From Paracoccaceae bacterium (lineage in GTDB: Bacteria; Pseudomonadota; Alphaproteobacteria; Rhodobacterales; Rhodobacteraceae): a DNA stretch of 12,005 bases. Location of the stretch: assembly GCA_007129775.1 (NCBI GenBank), contig SKUV01000132.1, positions 1 to 12,005 on the forward strand. Reading direction: 5' to 3'. The position numbers and the translations under genes are program-made. Shown piece by piece: positions 1 to 7,256 of this stretch; position 1 is the first letter of the stretch; the number at the start of each line of letters is the position of its first letter. Under the pieces are notes generated by a model, which was given only the letters and a program-made list of their open reading frames with translations, was not told the DNA's origin and did not search any database.

Positions 1-624
1 GTCTTCGGGGCGCAGGGCTGGATCCCAGTGCGGATTGCGCAGAAACCTGCAGTCGAGCACCATATCGACGCCCGAAGGCAGCCCGCGGCGAAACGAGAAC
101 GACTGCACCGAGACCGACGGCCCGCTCAACTCGCCATTGCTGCCGAACATCTGGGACATGGCCGCGCGCAGGTCATGCGGGGTCAGGTCGGTGGTGTCGA
201 GCACGGTGTCGGCTGCCTCGCGGATCGGGGCGAGCAGGTCGATTTCGCGCTCGATCCCGTCCGAGGGATGTTCTGCCGGGGCCGAGGGGTGGCGGCGCCG
301 GGTTTCCGAATACCGGCGCAGCAGGGTTTCGGGCGCGCAATCGAGATACAGGACCTCCATCTGGATGCCCGGGTCGCGCGCGAAGGTGGCGACCAATTCG
401 GACAGTGCGCCGGCGTTGAAGCCCCGCGTCGTGGCATCGACGCCGAGCGCGATGGGCTGTGGCATCGGGCCGCCTTCGAACAGGCGCGGGATCAGCGAGA
501 TCGGCACGTTGTTGATCGCCTCGAAGCCGAGGTCTTCAAGTGCCGCGATGGCGGTGGTGCGGCCTGCCCCCGACAGGCCGGTGACGAGCACGAGGCTCTG
601 CACGAACTGGGAAGGCTCGGTCAT
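1..624 (-). CDS. rapZ: RapZ P-loop nucleotide-binding protein (partial, C-terminus off the left edge)
   Basis: This is the first 208 codons of a RapZ (YvcJ/UPF0042) protein, about two thirds of the usual 280-300 residues. In E. coli RapZ guides RNase E to the small RNA GlmZ; in alphaproteobacteria the RNA target is not established, but the gene travels with the PTS-Ntr genes. Seen here: a P-loop near residues 16-23 (GLSGAGRT), the family's NVP segment at residues 39-41, the ETRRRHP motif in mid-protein, and the conserved NPHWDPALRP segment at the edge. Two canonical residues differ: the Walker A lysine is Arg22, and the Asp of the usual DN(L/V)P motif is Asn38. The ATG overlaps the hprK stop codon as ATGA (621-624), so translation is probably coupled. 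Start and identity are firm; the RNA-binding C-terminal part lies outside the window. Confidence 0.93.
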   Translation of the reverse strand, partial: MTEPSQFVQSLVLVTGLSGAGRTTAIAALEDLGFEAINNVPISLIPRLFEGGPMPQPIALGVDATTRGFNAGALSELVATFARDPGIQMEVLYLDCAPETLLRRYSETRRRHPSAPAEHPSDGIEREIDLLAPIREAADTVLDTTDLTPHDLRAAMSQMFGSNGELSGPSVSVQSFSFRRGLPSGVDMVLDCRFLRNPHWDPALRPED

Positions 625-1208
625 GGTGGATTGTCCGCGGTGGCTGAATGTTTCAGGTATTGCAGCAGCGCTGCCGGAAAAGACCGCATCGCCACCCTGT
701 GAAGCAGCGGCAACCTGTGACCCAGCAGGGTGATGTGGCGCTGCGGCGGCATCCGCTCGGTCTCGATCTTGCCCAGATCGACGACGAGGCGCAATGTGCA
801 TTCGTTCAGCGGCCACGCCGGAACGAGGCCGATCCCGCGCGCCTCGACCGCGGCGGGTAGCCCGGGCGGTGCGCTGGCCCAGACCCCCTGCGCGGTCGGG
901 CGCAGCGCGGTGCGGTCGTCGGCCACGAGCCGGGCACCCAGTGCCATGAGTTCCAGCGCCAGCCCCGACTTGCCGGAGCCCGACGGCCCGAGGATCAGAA
1001 GCCCCGCCGCTGCCTGTTTGCTATGCCGGTCGCATTCGCCCCGCCGGCCATCGGAACTGCCGGCACCTGCCTCCGTGCCGTCCTGTACGGACAGAATCGC
1101 GACGCAACTGGCATGGTGGCACAGCGGTTGCGGTCGGTCACTGCGGACGGCGCGCTGCGCCGCCGGGCTCAGCGGGGCTGCCAAGGGTTCGGTCGCGCCG
1201 TCGCCCAC
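621..1208 (-). CDS. hprK: Short HPr kinase/phosphorylase, catalytic domain only
   Basis: This resembles the C-terminal kinase domain of HPr kinase/phosphorylase, which phosphorylates HPr on serine and removes that phosphate. Alphaproteobacteria commonly have this short form without the N-terminal domain of Gram-positive HprK; here it probably tunes a regulatory PTS-Ntr rather than sugar transport. Visible motifs: HASCVA at residues 32-37, Walker A GPSGSGKS at 74-81, the ADD acidic pair at Asp97-Asp98, and the HprK signature stretch ARGIGL from residue 123. From memory, relatives have only a few residues between HASCVA and the P-loop; here about 30 hydrophilic residues (38-67) lie there. At 195 residues it is longer than the roughly 140-150 usual for the group, owing to this insert and an N-terminal tail. 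The start is a GTG 13 bases after the chvG stop with only a weak GGGG upstream, so the exact N-terminus is uncertain. It overlaps rapZ by four bases. Confidence 0.9.
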   Translation of the reverse strand: MGDGATEPLAAPLSPAAQRAVRSDRPQPLCHHASCVAILSVQDGTEAGAGSSDGRRGECDRHSKQAAAGLLILGPSGSGKSGLALELMALGARLVADDRTALRPTAQGVWASAPPGLPAAVEARGIGLVPAWPLNECTLRLVVDLGKIETERMPPQRHITLLGHRLPLLHRVAMRSFPAALLQYLKHSATADNPP

Positions 1209-1221
1209 CGGCCCGACCCCG

Positions 1222-2919
1222 TCACAGCGGCAGGCCCACGACGAAGCGAGCGCCGAGCGGATCGGACGACGGGTCGGCGTCGGTCGGGCGGATGTTCTCG
1301 GCCCAGATCACGCCGCCATGGGCCTCAACGATCTGCTTTGAGATGGCCAGCCCCAGCCCGGAATGATTTCCGAACTGTTTTTCGGGCCGCTCCGAATAGA
1401 ACCGCTTGAAGACCTTGGACAGCGCCTGTTCCGGGATTCCCGGGCCGGTATCCTCCACCACGATCAGAACCCTGTTCTCGCGCGAGCGGGCCCAGATGCG
1501 CACGGCGTCGCCCTCTTCGCAGAACGAGGTCGCGTTGGTGATCAGGTTGACGAACACCTGCGCCAGACGGGCCTCCAGGCCCTGGATCACAAGCGGCTCC
1601 TCGGGCAGGTCGATGATGAATTCTACGCCCTTGGCCTCTGCCTCCTTGCCGAGGTATTCCGACAGGTTGCGCAGCATCTTGAGGATGTCGAAGCTCTCTT
1701 CCTGCTCCTTCACCAGTTCGCTGTCGAGCCGCGAGGCGTTGGAGATATCCGATACCAGCCGGTCCAGACGCCGCACGTCATGGTCGATCACATCGAGCAG
1801 GGTCTGGCGCTGGTCATCGCGCTTGGCGACCCGCAGCGTGCCTACGGCAGAGCGCAGGCTGGCCAGCGGGTTCTTGATTTCGTGCGCGACATCGGCGGCG
1901 AATTGTTCGTTCGCCTCCAGCCGGTCGTAAAGCGCCGCGACCATGCCGCGCATGGCCACCGAAAGCCTGCCGATTTCATCCGGACGGCCGGCCAGATCGG
2001 GAATACGCACCCGCGCGGCCTTGTTGCGTCTGGCATTCTTGTCGCGCCCGATCTCGGCCGCGGCGGCCAGATCGGCCAGCGGGTTGGCGATGGTGGAGGC
2101 AAGCACGAGCGACAGTCCGATGGAGACCATGAGCGCGACGAGGAACATCTGAAGTACATGTTCGCGTTCGTTGCGCACCAGCGCCTCGATCTCGCTGGCC
2201 GAGGAAATCAGGGTCACCGCGCCCAGCACCTGCCCGTCCGGCCCGGTGACTGCTGCGGCTGCGCTGATCATCGTTTCGCCGCCCGCGGTGCGCTGGGTGC
2301 GTACAGCGGTCTGTCCGCCCATCGCTGCCGCGGCCAAATCCTGCGCGAGTCCCTCGAGATCGGTGCCTGTTGGCGGGGCAGAGGAGCCGAACAGTCGTTC
2401 CAGCCCGTCCCAGACCGAATTCAGAAACCCGGTGATGAAATTGCCCCCGTCGGCGGCGGGCCCGGGCACGGGATGCGGGCGGTCGCCTGCCCGCGCGGAC
2501 ACCAGCCCCTGTCCGGCGTCGAAGACGTAAAGCGACAGCCCCTCATGCAGCGGCACGCCGGCGGACGTGCCGGCGGCAAGCGCATCCTCTTGCGCCGCGC
2601 CGACCGCGACCATCCCGGCGACCAGTTCCGCCTCGACCCCGAGCGAGGCCTCGCGTTGCAGAACCAGAGAGTCGCGGAACGGATTGACGTAGAGAACGCC
2701 GGCCACGAGCACCACAAGCGCCAGCAGGTTGAAAAAGATGATCTTGCGTGCCAGCGGTGAGCGGTTGAGCGAAAAGAAACCGCGCCGGGCGCGGCTCGCA
2801 CGCAATTCGGTCTCGACCGTTCCCTGCGGGCGTACCCAATCCTCGCCCAGAACGACGTTCTCGGGGCGCTGGCGCGCTGCCTGTGGCTTGGGGGCCTGCA
2901 TGTCGACAGCCAGGCTCAT
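1222..2919 (-). CDS. chvG: ChvG-type membrane sensor histidine kinase
   Basis: This is the sensor kinase of the ChvG/ChvI (ExoS/ChvI) two-component system of alphaproteobacteria, which responds to acid or cell-envelope conditions and is controlled by the periplasmic repressor ExoR in rhizobia. The 565-residue protein has an N-terminal cytoplasmic tail, a first membrane helix near residues 58-78, a periplasmic sensor region to about 250, a second membrane helix near 256-276, and a HAMP linker. The H-box AHEIKNPL has phosphoacceptor His346. The ATP-binding domain shows the N-box (Asn458, Asn462), the DTGPGIP G1 box (Asp490) and the GLGLAIS G2 box near 521. Its ATG overlaps the chvI stop as ATGA (2916-2919), so translation is coupled to the cognate regulator. 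A second in-frame ATG six codons in (2901) is a possible alternative start. The protein looks complete and catalytically intact. Only the signal it senses is unclear. Confidence 0.95.
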   Translation of the reverse strand: MSLAVDMQAPKPQAARQRPENVVLGEDWVRPQGTVETELRASRARRGFFSLNRSPLARKIIFFNLLALVVLVAGVLYVNPFRDSLVLQREASLGVEAELVAGMVAVGAAQEDALAAGTSAGVPLHEGLSLYVFDAGQGLVSARAGDRPHPVPGPAADGGNFITGFLNSVWDGLERLFGSSAPPTGTDLEGLAQDLAAAAMGGQTAVRTQRTAGGETMISAAAAVTGPDGQVLGAVTLISSASEIEALVRNEREHVLQMFLVALMVSIGLSLVLASTIANPLADLAAAAEIGRDKNARRNKAARVRIPDLAGRPDEIGRLSVAMRGMVAALYDRLEANEQFAADVAHEIKNPLASLRSAVGTLRVAKRDDQRQTLLDVIDHDVRRLDRLVSDISNASRLDSELVKEQEESFDILKMLRNLSEYLGKEAEAKGVEFIIDLPEEPLVIQGLEARLAQVFVNLITNATSFCEEGDAVRIWARSRENRVLIVVEDTGPGIPEQALSKVFKRFYSERPEKQFGNHSGLGLAISKQIVEAHGGVIWAENIRPTDADPSSDPLGARFVVGLPL

Positions 2920-3617
2920 TCTTCGTTGTAACGATAACCGATGCCGTAGAGCGTCTCGATCGCCGAAAACTCCGGGTCGGCGCCGCGCAGCTTCTTGCGC
3001 AGCCGCTTGATATGGCTGTCGATCGTGCGGTCATCGACATAGACCTGATCGTCATACGCCACGTCCATCAACTGATCGCGGCTCTTTACGAAGCCGGGGC
3101 GTTGGGCGAGCGCCTGCAGCAACAGGAATTCGGTGACGGTGAGCGAGACATCCTTACCCTTCCACGACACCGCGTGGCGGAGCGGGTCCATCGTCAGGTC
3201 GCCGCGTACCAGCACCTTGTTTTCCTCGGTCGTTGCCACCTCGCCGGAGGCGATGGCATCCTGCCGACGCAGCAGCGCCCGGATCCGTTCGACCAGAAGC
3301 CGCTGCGAAAACGGCTTTTTCACGTAATCGTCGGCCCCCATGCGCAGGCCCAGCACCTCGTCGATCTCGTCATCCTTGGAGGTCAGAAAGATCACCGGCA
3401 TGGAGGTTTTCTGTCGCAGCCGCTGCAGCAAATCCATCCCGTCCATGCGCGGCATCTTGATGTCGAGCACGGCCATATCGGGCAGCCGCCTGTTGAAAGC
3501 GTCGAGCGCGGTCTGCCCGTCGTTATAGGTTTCGACCTCGAAACCTTCCGCTTCCAGCGTCATGGAAACGGAGGTCAGAATGTTCCTGTCATCGTCCACC
3601 AGGGCAATGCGTGACAT
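2916..3617 (-). CDS. chvI: ChvI-type OmpR-family response regulator
   Basis: This 233-residue DNA-binding response regulator is the partner of the ChvG kinase encoded immediately downstream. The receiver domain (about residues 1-120) has the acidic pocket Asp8-Asp10, phosphoacceptor Asp52 (in LDIKMPRMDG), the switch Thr/Ser at 79-80 and Lys101 in KKPF. The C-terminal winged helix contains the OmpR-type segments LTVTEFLLL, VDDRTIDSHIKRLRKK and a GIGYRY ending. I chose the ATG at 3617 because a GAGGA Shine-Dalgarno sits 8 bases upstream and homologues begin MSRIALVDDD. In-frame starts at 3632 and 3746 would add unconserved residues. It is the first gene of the chvI-chvG-hprK-rapZ operon and diverges from pckA. 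In Agrobacterium and Sinorhizobium, ChvI controls acid-response and exopolysaccharide genes. Regulation of pckA by it is an inference from position. Confidence 0.96.
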   Translation of the reverse strand: MSRIALVDDDRNILTSVSMTLEAEGFEVETYNDGQTALDAFNRRLPDMAVLDIKMPRMDGMDLLQRLRQKTSMPVIFLTSKDDEIDEVLGLRMGADDYVKKPFSQRLLVERIRALLRRQDAIASGEVATTEENKVLVRGDLTMDPLRHAVSWKGKDVSLTVTEFLLLQALAQRPGFVKSRDQLMDVAYDDQVYVDDRTIDSHIKRLRKKLRGADPEFSAIETLYGIGYRYNEE

Positions 3618-3683
3618 GATGCCTGTCCTCATTATATTGCGTTGTTGCTCGATTTTTGCCGCATTGTCTTTGTTTTGCAGGAC

Positions 3684-3721
3684 CGAATCAACAAAATACT
3701 GCAGCCATCGTGCGTGATTCG
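3684..3721. promoter_or_regulatory. Inverted repeat CGAATCA/TGATTCG upstream of chvI
   Basis: The arms CGAATCA (3684-3690) and TGATTCG (3715-3721) are perfect 7-base complements separated by 24 bases. A related copy, CGTGAATCG at 3752-3760, matches CGTGATTCG at 3713-3721 in 8 of 9 positions. They lie 67-143 bases upstream of the chvI start, a position suited to autoregulation. A binding protein is not known from the sequence. The 7-base arms could arise by chance. Confidence 0.35.
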
Positions 3722-3777
3722 TTCCAGTGAAGCAGCCGCGCCCCAAGTTTTCGTGAATCGGATGCCTTCGCAGGCGC

Positions 3778-3810
3778 TGATTGCGCTAACTTCCGGTTGA
3801 TTGCGCTAAC
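3778..3810. repeat. Tandem operator-like repeat, two copies of TGATTGCGCTAAC 20 bp apart
   Basis: A perfect 13-base repeat occurs at 3778-3790 and 3798-3810, exactly 20 bp apart (about two helical turns). Each copy contains GATTGCGCTAAC, a near-palindrome centred on GCGC, which is the typical shape of a LacI/GalR-family operator. The pair lies 140-172 bases upstream of the pckA start and 161-193 bases upstream of chvI. A LacI-family regulator of pckA (PckR) is known in Sinorhizobium; whether a relative acts here is inference. ChvI itself is another candidate binder, since OmpR-type regulators often use tandem direct repeats. Confidence 0.7.
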
Positions 3811-3949
3811 GTCTCGCCGGGCCGCTGTTCTATCGGGAAAGCGCCGTGTTATAGCCGCCTGAGGGCAGGGAGGAACCGGCCTTGACCGGGACGGCGATGC
3901 GCCGGCCAGATCACGCTTCATCGCCTGCGGGCAGCTTCAGGAGACACGC

Positions 3950-5548
3950 ATGAATAATGCACGTGTAAACCCGTCTTTTCGGCTTGAAGACCAGGGGCTC
4001 GGCGGGTTTGGCAACGTCTATTACAACCTGATCGAACCCGCATTGGTGGAACACGCCGTGCGCCGCGGCGAAGGCCGGCTCGGCCGGGGCGGTGCGCTTC
4101 TGGTGGAAACCGGCATTCACACCGGCCGCTCTCCGAAGGACAAGTTCATCGTCCGCACCCCGGCGGTGGTGGATGCGATCTGGTGGGATAACAACGCACC
4201 GATGGCGCCCGATGCCTTCGACCGGCTGGAAGCAGACATGATCGCACATATGAAGGGGCGCGATTACTACGTGCAGGATCTGTTCGCCTGTGCTGATCCT
4301 GCCCACCGGCTGGATGTGCGGGTGATCACGGAACTGGCGTGGCACGGGCTTTTCATCCGGCATCTTCTGCGCCGCCCGGACGCGGCGGAACTGGCGGCTT
4401 TCGTGCCGGAATTCACAATCCTGAACTGCCCCTCGTTCGAGGCCGACCCGGCCCGGCACGGCTGCCGCAGCGGCACCGTGATCGCGCTGAACCTTGAACG
4501 CAAGCGTATCCTGATCGGCGGCACGGCCTATGCCGGCGAGAACAAGAAATCCATCTTCACCCTTCTGAACTACCTGCTGCCCGAAAAGGGCGTGATGCCG
4601 ATGCATTGCTCGGCCAATCATGCTGTCGGGGACGAATCCGATACGGCTGTTTTCTTCGGCCTGTCAGGCACCGGCAAGACGACACTTTCGGCCGATCCCG
4701 CTCGGGTTCTGATCGGAGATGACGAACACGGCTGGTCGGATGAGGGCACGTTCAATTTCGAGGGCGGCTGCTATGCCAAGACCATAAATCTGAGCCCCGA
4801 GGCAGAGCCCGAGATCTTCGCCACCACCACGCGCTTTTCCACCGTGGTCGAAAACATGGTGTTTGATCCAGAGACGCTGGATCTGGACTTCGACGATGAC
4901 AGCCTCACGGCGAACATGCGCTGCGCCTATCCGCTGGATTTCATCTCGAACGCGTCCGAGACCGGTCTGGGCGGGCATCCGCGCAGCATCGTGCTGCTGA
5001 CCTGCGATGCCTTCGGGGTGCTGCCGCCCATCGCGCGGCTGACCCCGGCGCAGGCGATGTATCATTTCCTGTCGGGCTTTACTTCCAAGGTGGCGGGCAC
5101 CGAACGCGGCGTGACCGAGCCGCAGCCGACCTTTTCCACCTGTTTCGGTGCGCCATTCATGCCGCGCCGGCCAGAGGTCTATGGCAAACTGTTGCAGGAC
5201 AAGATCGCGCGCCAAGGCGCCACCTGCTGGCTGGTGAACACGGGCTGGACCGGGGGCGCCTATGGCACCGGCACGCGGATGCCGATCCGCGCGACCCGGG
5301 CGCTGCTGCGCGCGGCGCTCGACGGCTCGCTTGCCGGGGCGGAATTCCGGCGCGACCCGAATATGGGATTCGACGTGCCCGTTGCGGTGCCCGGTGTGGA
5401 CCCGGCTCTTCTGGATCCGCGCTGCACATGGGCCGACCCGGAGGCCTATGACAGGCAGGCTGCCCGTCTGGTGGCGATGTTCGCCGAGAATTTCGCGCAA
5501 TACCTGCCCTTCATCGACGCCGATGTGAAAAGCGCAGCGATCGGCTGA
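3950..5548 (+). CDS. pckA: Phosphoenolpyruvate carboxykinase (ATP)
   Basis: This cytosolic enzyme converts oxaloacetate and ATP to phosphoenolpyruvate, CO2 and ADP, the entry step of gluconeogenesis from TCA-cycle intermediates. At 532 residues it is the normal full length for the ATP-dependent family. Visible features: the HTGRSPKDKF substrate-binding segment near residues 57-66, GENKKS with the metal-ligand lysine Lys200, MHCSAN with metal-ligand His219, the Walker A GLSGTGKTT at 237-245, and the GDDEHGWSD kinase-2 motif with Asp257 and Asp258. The ATG at 3950 follows AGGAGA by five bases. It is transcribed divergently from chvI, an arrangement conserved in many alphaproteobacteria, and ends before a bidirectional hairpin terminator. 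No catalytic residue appears altered. The tandem repeat at 3778-3810 is a likely control site for it. Confidence 0.98.
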   Translation: MNNARVNPSFRLEDQGLGGFGNVYYNLIEPALVEHAVRRGEGRLGRGGALLVETGIHTGRSPKDKFIVRTPAVVDAIWWDNNAPMAPDAFDRLEADMIAHMKGRDYYVQDLFACADPAHRLDVRVITELAWHGLFIRHLLRRPDAAELAAFVPEFTILNCPSFEADPARHGCRSGTVIALNLERKRILIGGTAYAGENKKSIFTLLNYLLPEKGVMPMHCSANHAVGDESDTAVFFGLSGTGKTTLSADPARVLIGDDEHGWSDEGTFNFEGGCYAKTINLSPEAEPEIFATTTRFSTVVENMVFDPETLDLDFDDDSLTANMRCAYPLDFISNASETGLGGHPRSIVLLTCDAFGVLPPIARLTPAQAMYHFLSGFTSKVAGTERGVTEPQPTFSTCFGAPFMPRRPEVYGKLLQDKIARQGATCWLVNTGWTGGAYGTGTRMPIRATRALLRAALDGSLAGAEFRRDPNMGFDVPVAVPGVDPALLDPRCTWADPEAYDRQAARLVAMFAENFAQYLPFIDADVKSAAIG

Positions 5549-5576
5549 CCGGCCATTCACGCCCGGCGCGAGGCAA

Positions 5577-5616
5577 CGAAAAATGGCGCAGGCGGGATGC
5601 CTGCGCCATTTCGTTT
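5577..5616. terminator. Bidirectional rho-independent terminator between convergent pckA and aldehyde dehydrogenase gene
   Basis: A perfect 13-bp stem, AAATGGCGCAGGC (5581-5593) with GCCTGCGCCATTT (5599-5611), closes a 5-base loop. On the plus strand it is followed by TTTCGTTTC and on the minus strand by ATTTTTCG. T-rich flanks on both strands let it end pckA transcripts from the left and dehydrogenase transcripts from the right. It lies in the 85-base gap between the two converging stop codons. Confidence 0.88.
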
Positions 5617-5633
5617 CAGGGGTGGGCCGGGCT

Positions 5634-7154
5634 TCAGAAGAAGCCGAGCTTGTTCGGGTTGTAGCTGACCAGCATGTTCTTGGTCTGCTGGTAGTGATCC
5701 AGCATCATCTTGTGGGTCTCGCGCCCGATGCCCGACTGCTTGTAGCCGCCGAAGGCCGCATGGGCGGGATAGGCGTGATAGTTGTTCACCCAGACGCGGC
5801 CCGCCTCGATGCTGCGGCCAAAGCGATAGGCGCGGGTGCCGTCGCGGGTCCAGACGCCGGCACCGAGGCCATACATCGTGTCATTGGCGATGGCGAGTGC
5901 CTCGGCCTCGTCCCTGAAGGTCGTGACCGACACGACGGGGCCGAAGATCTCTTCCTGAAAGACCCGCATCTTGTTGTGACCCTTCAGGATCGTCGGCTGG
6001 ATGTAGTAGCCGCCTTCCAGATCGCCAGACATCCGCGCGGCGTCACCGCCCACCAGCACTTCGGCGCCCTCTTCGACACCGATGGTGAAATAGGACATGA
6101 TCTTGTCGTGCTGCTGGCGGCTGGCTTGCGCGCCCACCATGGTCGCCATGTCGCGCGGATCGCCCTGCTGGATCGCCTTCACCCGCGCGATGCAGCGGGC
6201 GATGAACTCCTCATAGATGTCTTCCTGAATGAGCGCACGCGATGGGCAGGTGCAGACCTCGCCCTGATTGAAGGCGAAGAGCACAAAGCCCTCCACCGCC
6301 TTGTCGAGGAAGGCGTCATCTTCCGCCATCACGTCGGAAAAGAAGATGTTGGGCGATTTGCCGCCCAGTTCCAGCGTGACGGGGATCAGGTTGACCGTCG
6401 CGGCCTCCATGATCTTGCGGCCCGTGGCGGTGGAGCCGGTGAAGGCGATCTTGGCGATCCGGGTTGAGCGCGCCAGCGCGTCGCCCGCCTCGGCGCCGAA
6501 ACCATTGACCACGTTCAGAACGCCCGGCGGCAGCAGATCGCCGATGACATCCATCAGCACCATGATCGCGGCCGGGGTCTGCTCGGCCGGTTTCAGCACC
6601 ACGCAATTGCCCGCCGCCAGCGCCGGCGCCAGTTTCCACGCCGCCATCAGGATCGAGAAATTCCACGGGATGATCTGGCCGACAACGCCCAGCGGCTCGT
6701 GAAAGTGATAGGCCACGGTGTCGTGATCGATCTCCGACATCGTGCCTTCCTGACTGCGCAGGCATCCGGCGAAATAGCGGAAATGGTCGACCGCCAGCGG
6801 AATGTCGGCGGCGGTCGTCTCGCGGATGGGTTTGCCGTTGTCCCATGTCTCGGCCAGCGCGATCAGGTCGAGGTTCGCCTCGATCCGGTCGGCGATCTGC
6901 AACAGCACGTTGGAGCGGTGCGCGGCCGAGGTCTTGCCCCAGGCATCCTTGGCGGCATGGGCGGCATCGAGCGCGCGGTCGATATCGGCCGCGTCGGACC
7001 GGGCGACCTCGCAGACCTTGGCACCGGTAATCGGGGTCACATTGTCGAAATAGCGCCCGGCGGCGGGGGCAACGAAGGCGCCGCCGATGTAGTTGTCATA
7101 GCGGGGCTTGAACGGGGCCTCATAGGCCGTCTTGGGATCGGTCATCACATTCAT
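5634..7154 (-). CDS. NAD(P)-dependent aldehyde dehydrogenase, AldB/ExaC/AcoD type
   Basis: This 506-residue cytosolic enzyme oxidises short aldehydes, probably acetaldehyde, to the acid. It closely resembles E. coli AldB and Pseudomonas ExaC along its length, down to the ending KQSGIGRETHKMML and DHYQQTKNMLVSY. Family residues are present: Asn165 in PWNF, the general base Glu262 in LELGGKSP, and the nucleophile Cys301 in FNQGEVCTC, where a second cysteine two residues on is typical of this subgroup. The start is well supported by TCCTCC on the plus strand (GGAGGA in the mRNA, 7163-7168), 8 bases upstream. An AcoR-like regulator is encoded upstream on the same strand, and two inverted repeats (7224-7251, 7257-7280) precede the gene, suggesting inducible expression by an alcohol, acetoin or aldehyde. 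I leave the symbol blank because exaC, aldB and acoD are all in use and the natural substrate is unproven. Confidence 0.95.
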   Translation of the reverse strand: MNVMTDPKTAYEAPFKPRYDNYIGGAFVAPAAGRYFDNVTPITGAKVCEVARSDAADIDRALDAAHAAKDAWGKTSAAHRSNVLLQIADRIEANLDLIALAETWDNGKPIRETTAADIPLAVDHFRYFAGCLRSQEGTMSEIDHDTVAYHFHEPLGVVGQIIPWNFSILMAAWKLAPALAAGNCVVLKPAEQTPAAIMVLMDVIGDLLPPGVLNVVNGFGAEAGDALARSTRIAKIAFTGSTATGRKIMEAATVNLIPVTLELGGKSPNIFFSDVMAEDDAFLDKAVEGFVLFAFNQGEVCTCPSRALIQEDIYEEFIARCIARVKAIQQGDPRDMATMVGAQASRQQHDKIMSYFTIGVEEGAEVLVGGDAARMSGDLEGGYYIQPTILKGHNKMRVFQEEIFGPVVSVTTFRDEAEALAIANDTMYGLGAGVWTRDGTRAYRFGRSIEAGRVWVNNYHAYPAHAAFGGYKQSGIGRETHKMMLDHYQQTKNMLVSYNPNKLGFF

Positions 7155-7223
7155 GGGGTCTCTCCTCCGGTTCGGGCCGCCTCCACGCGGCCATCTCCGA
7201 AAGCCTGCCGAATCGGATGCCCC

Positions 7224-7251
7224 CGGTCATCCCCGGCGCAACGAATGACCG
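7224..7251. promoter_or_regulatory. Inverted repeat CGGTCAT-N14-ATGACCG upstream of the aldehyde dehydrogenase gene
   Basis: Perfect 7-base arms at 7224-7230 and 7245-7251 flank 14 bases. The site lies 70-97 bases upstream of the dehydrogenase ATG and just downstream of a second, stronger palindrome (in the minus-strand sense). The wide spacer fits a dimeric activator site better than an RNA hairpin. No known consensus is claimed. Confidence 0.4.
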
Positions 7252-7256
7252 CCCCC

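Larger units (their letters stand above)
3618..3949. promoter_or_regulatory. Divergent chvI / pckA promoter region
   Basis: These 332 bases hold no convincing gene. The chvI-proximal part (about 3630-3720) is distinctly richer in A+T than its surroundings and contains an inverted repeat (3684-3721). The pckA-proximal part contains a 20-bp-period direct repeat (3778-3810). The pckA Shine-Dalgarno AGGAGA lies at 3939-3944, five bases before the ATG; that of chvI is GAGGA at 3625-3629. I could not identify a sigma-70 promoter for either gene with confidence. A TATAAT on the minus strand at 3631-3636 is too close to the chvI start to give a leader carrying its ribosome site. Confidence 0.75.

Noticed and set aside
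1363..2760. 465-codon open frame antisense to chvG
   Set aside because: It is fully inside the well-conserved kinase gene on the other strand, and its composition is typical of a GC-rich shadow frame (His, Arg and Gly rich, no recognisable domain).
3631..3636. Perfect TATAAT on the minus strand upstream of chvI
   Set aside because: A start about 7 bases downstream would leave out the GAGGA ribosome site, and no -35 element is found at 16-18 bp spacing. The match is probably chance in an AT-rich patch.
3688..3921. 77-codon minus-strand frame in the chvI-pckA gap
   Set aside because: It has Arg/Ala/Ser-rich composition and no ribosome site, and it spans the operator-like repeats. There is no support for a protein.
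4664..5560. 298-codon open frame antisense to pckA
   Set aside because: pckA is complete and conserved on the plus strand, so this is a shadow. It also begins inside the terminator-side gap.
5583..6467. 294-codon plus-strand frame opposite the aldehyde dehydrogenase
   Set aside because: It starts inside the terminator hairpin and runs antisense to strongly conserved aldehyde dehydrogenase motifs.
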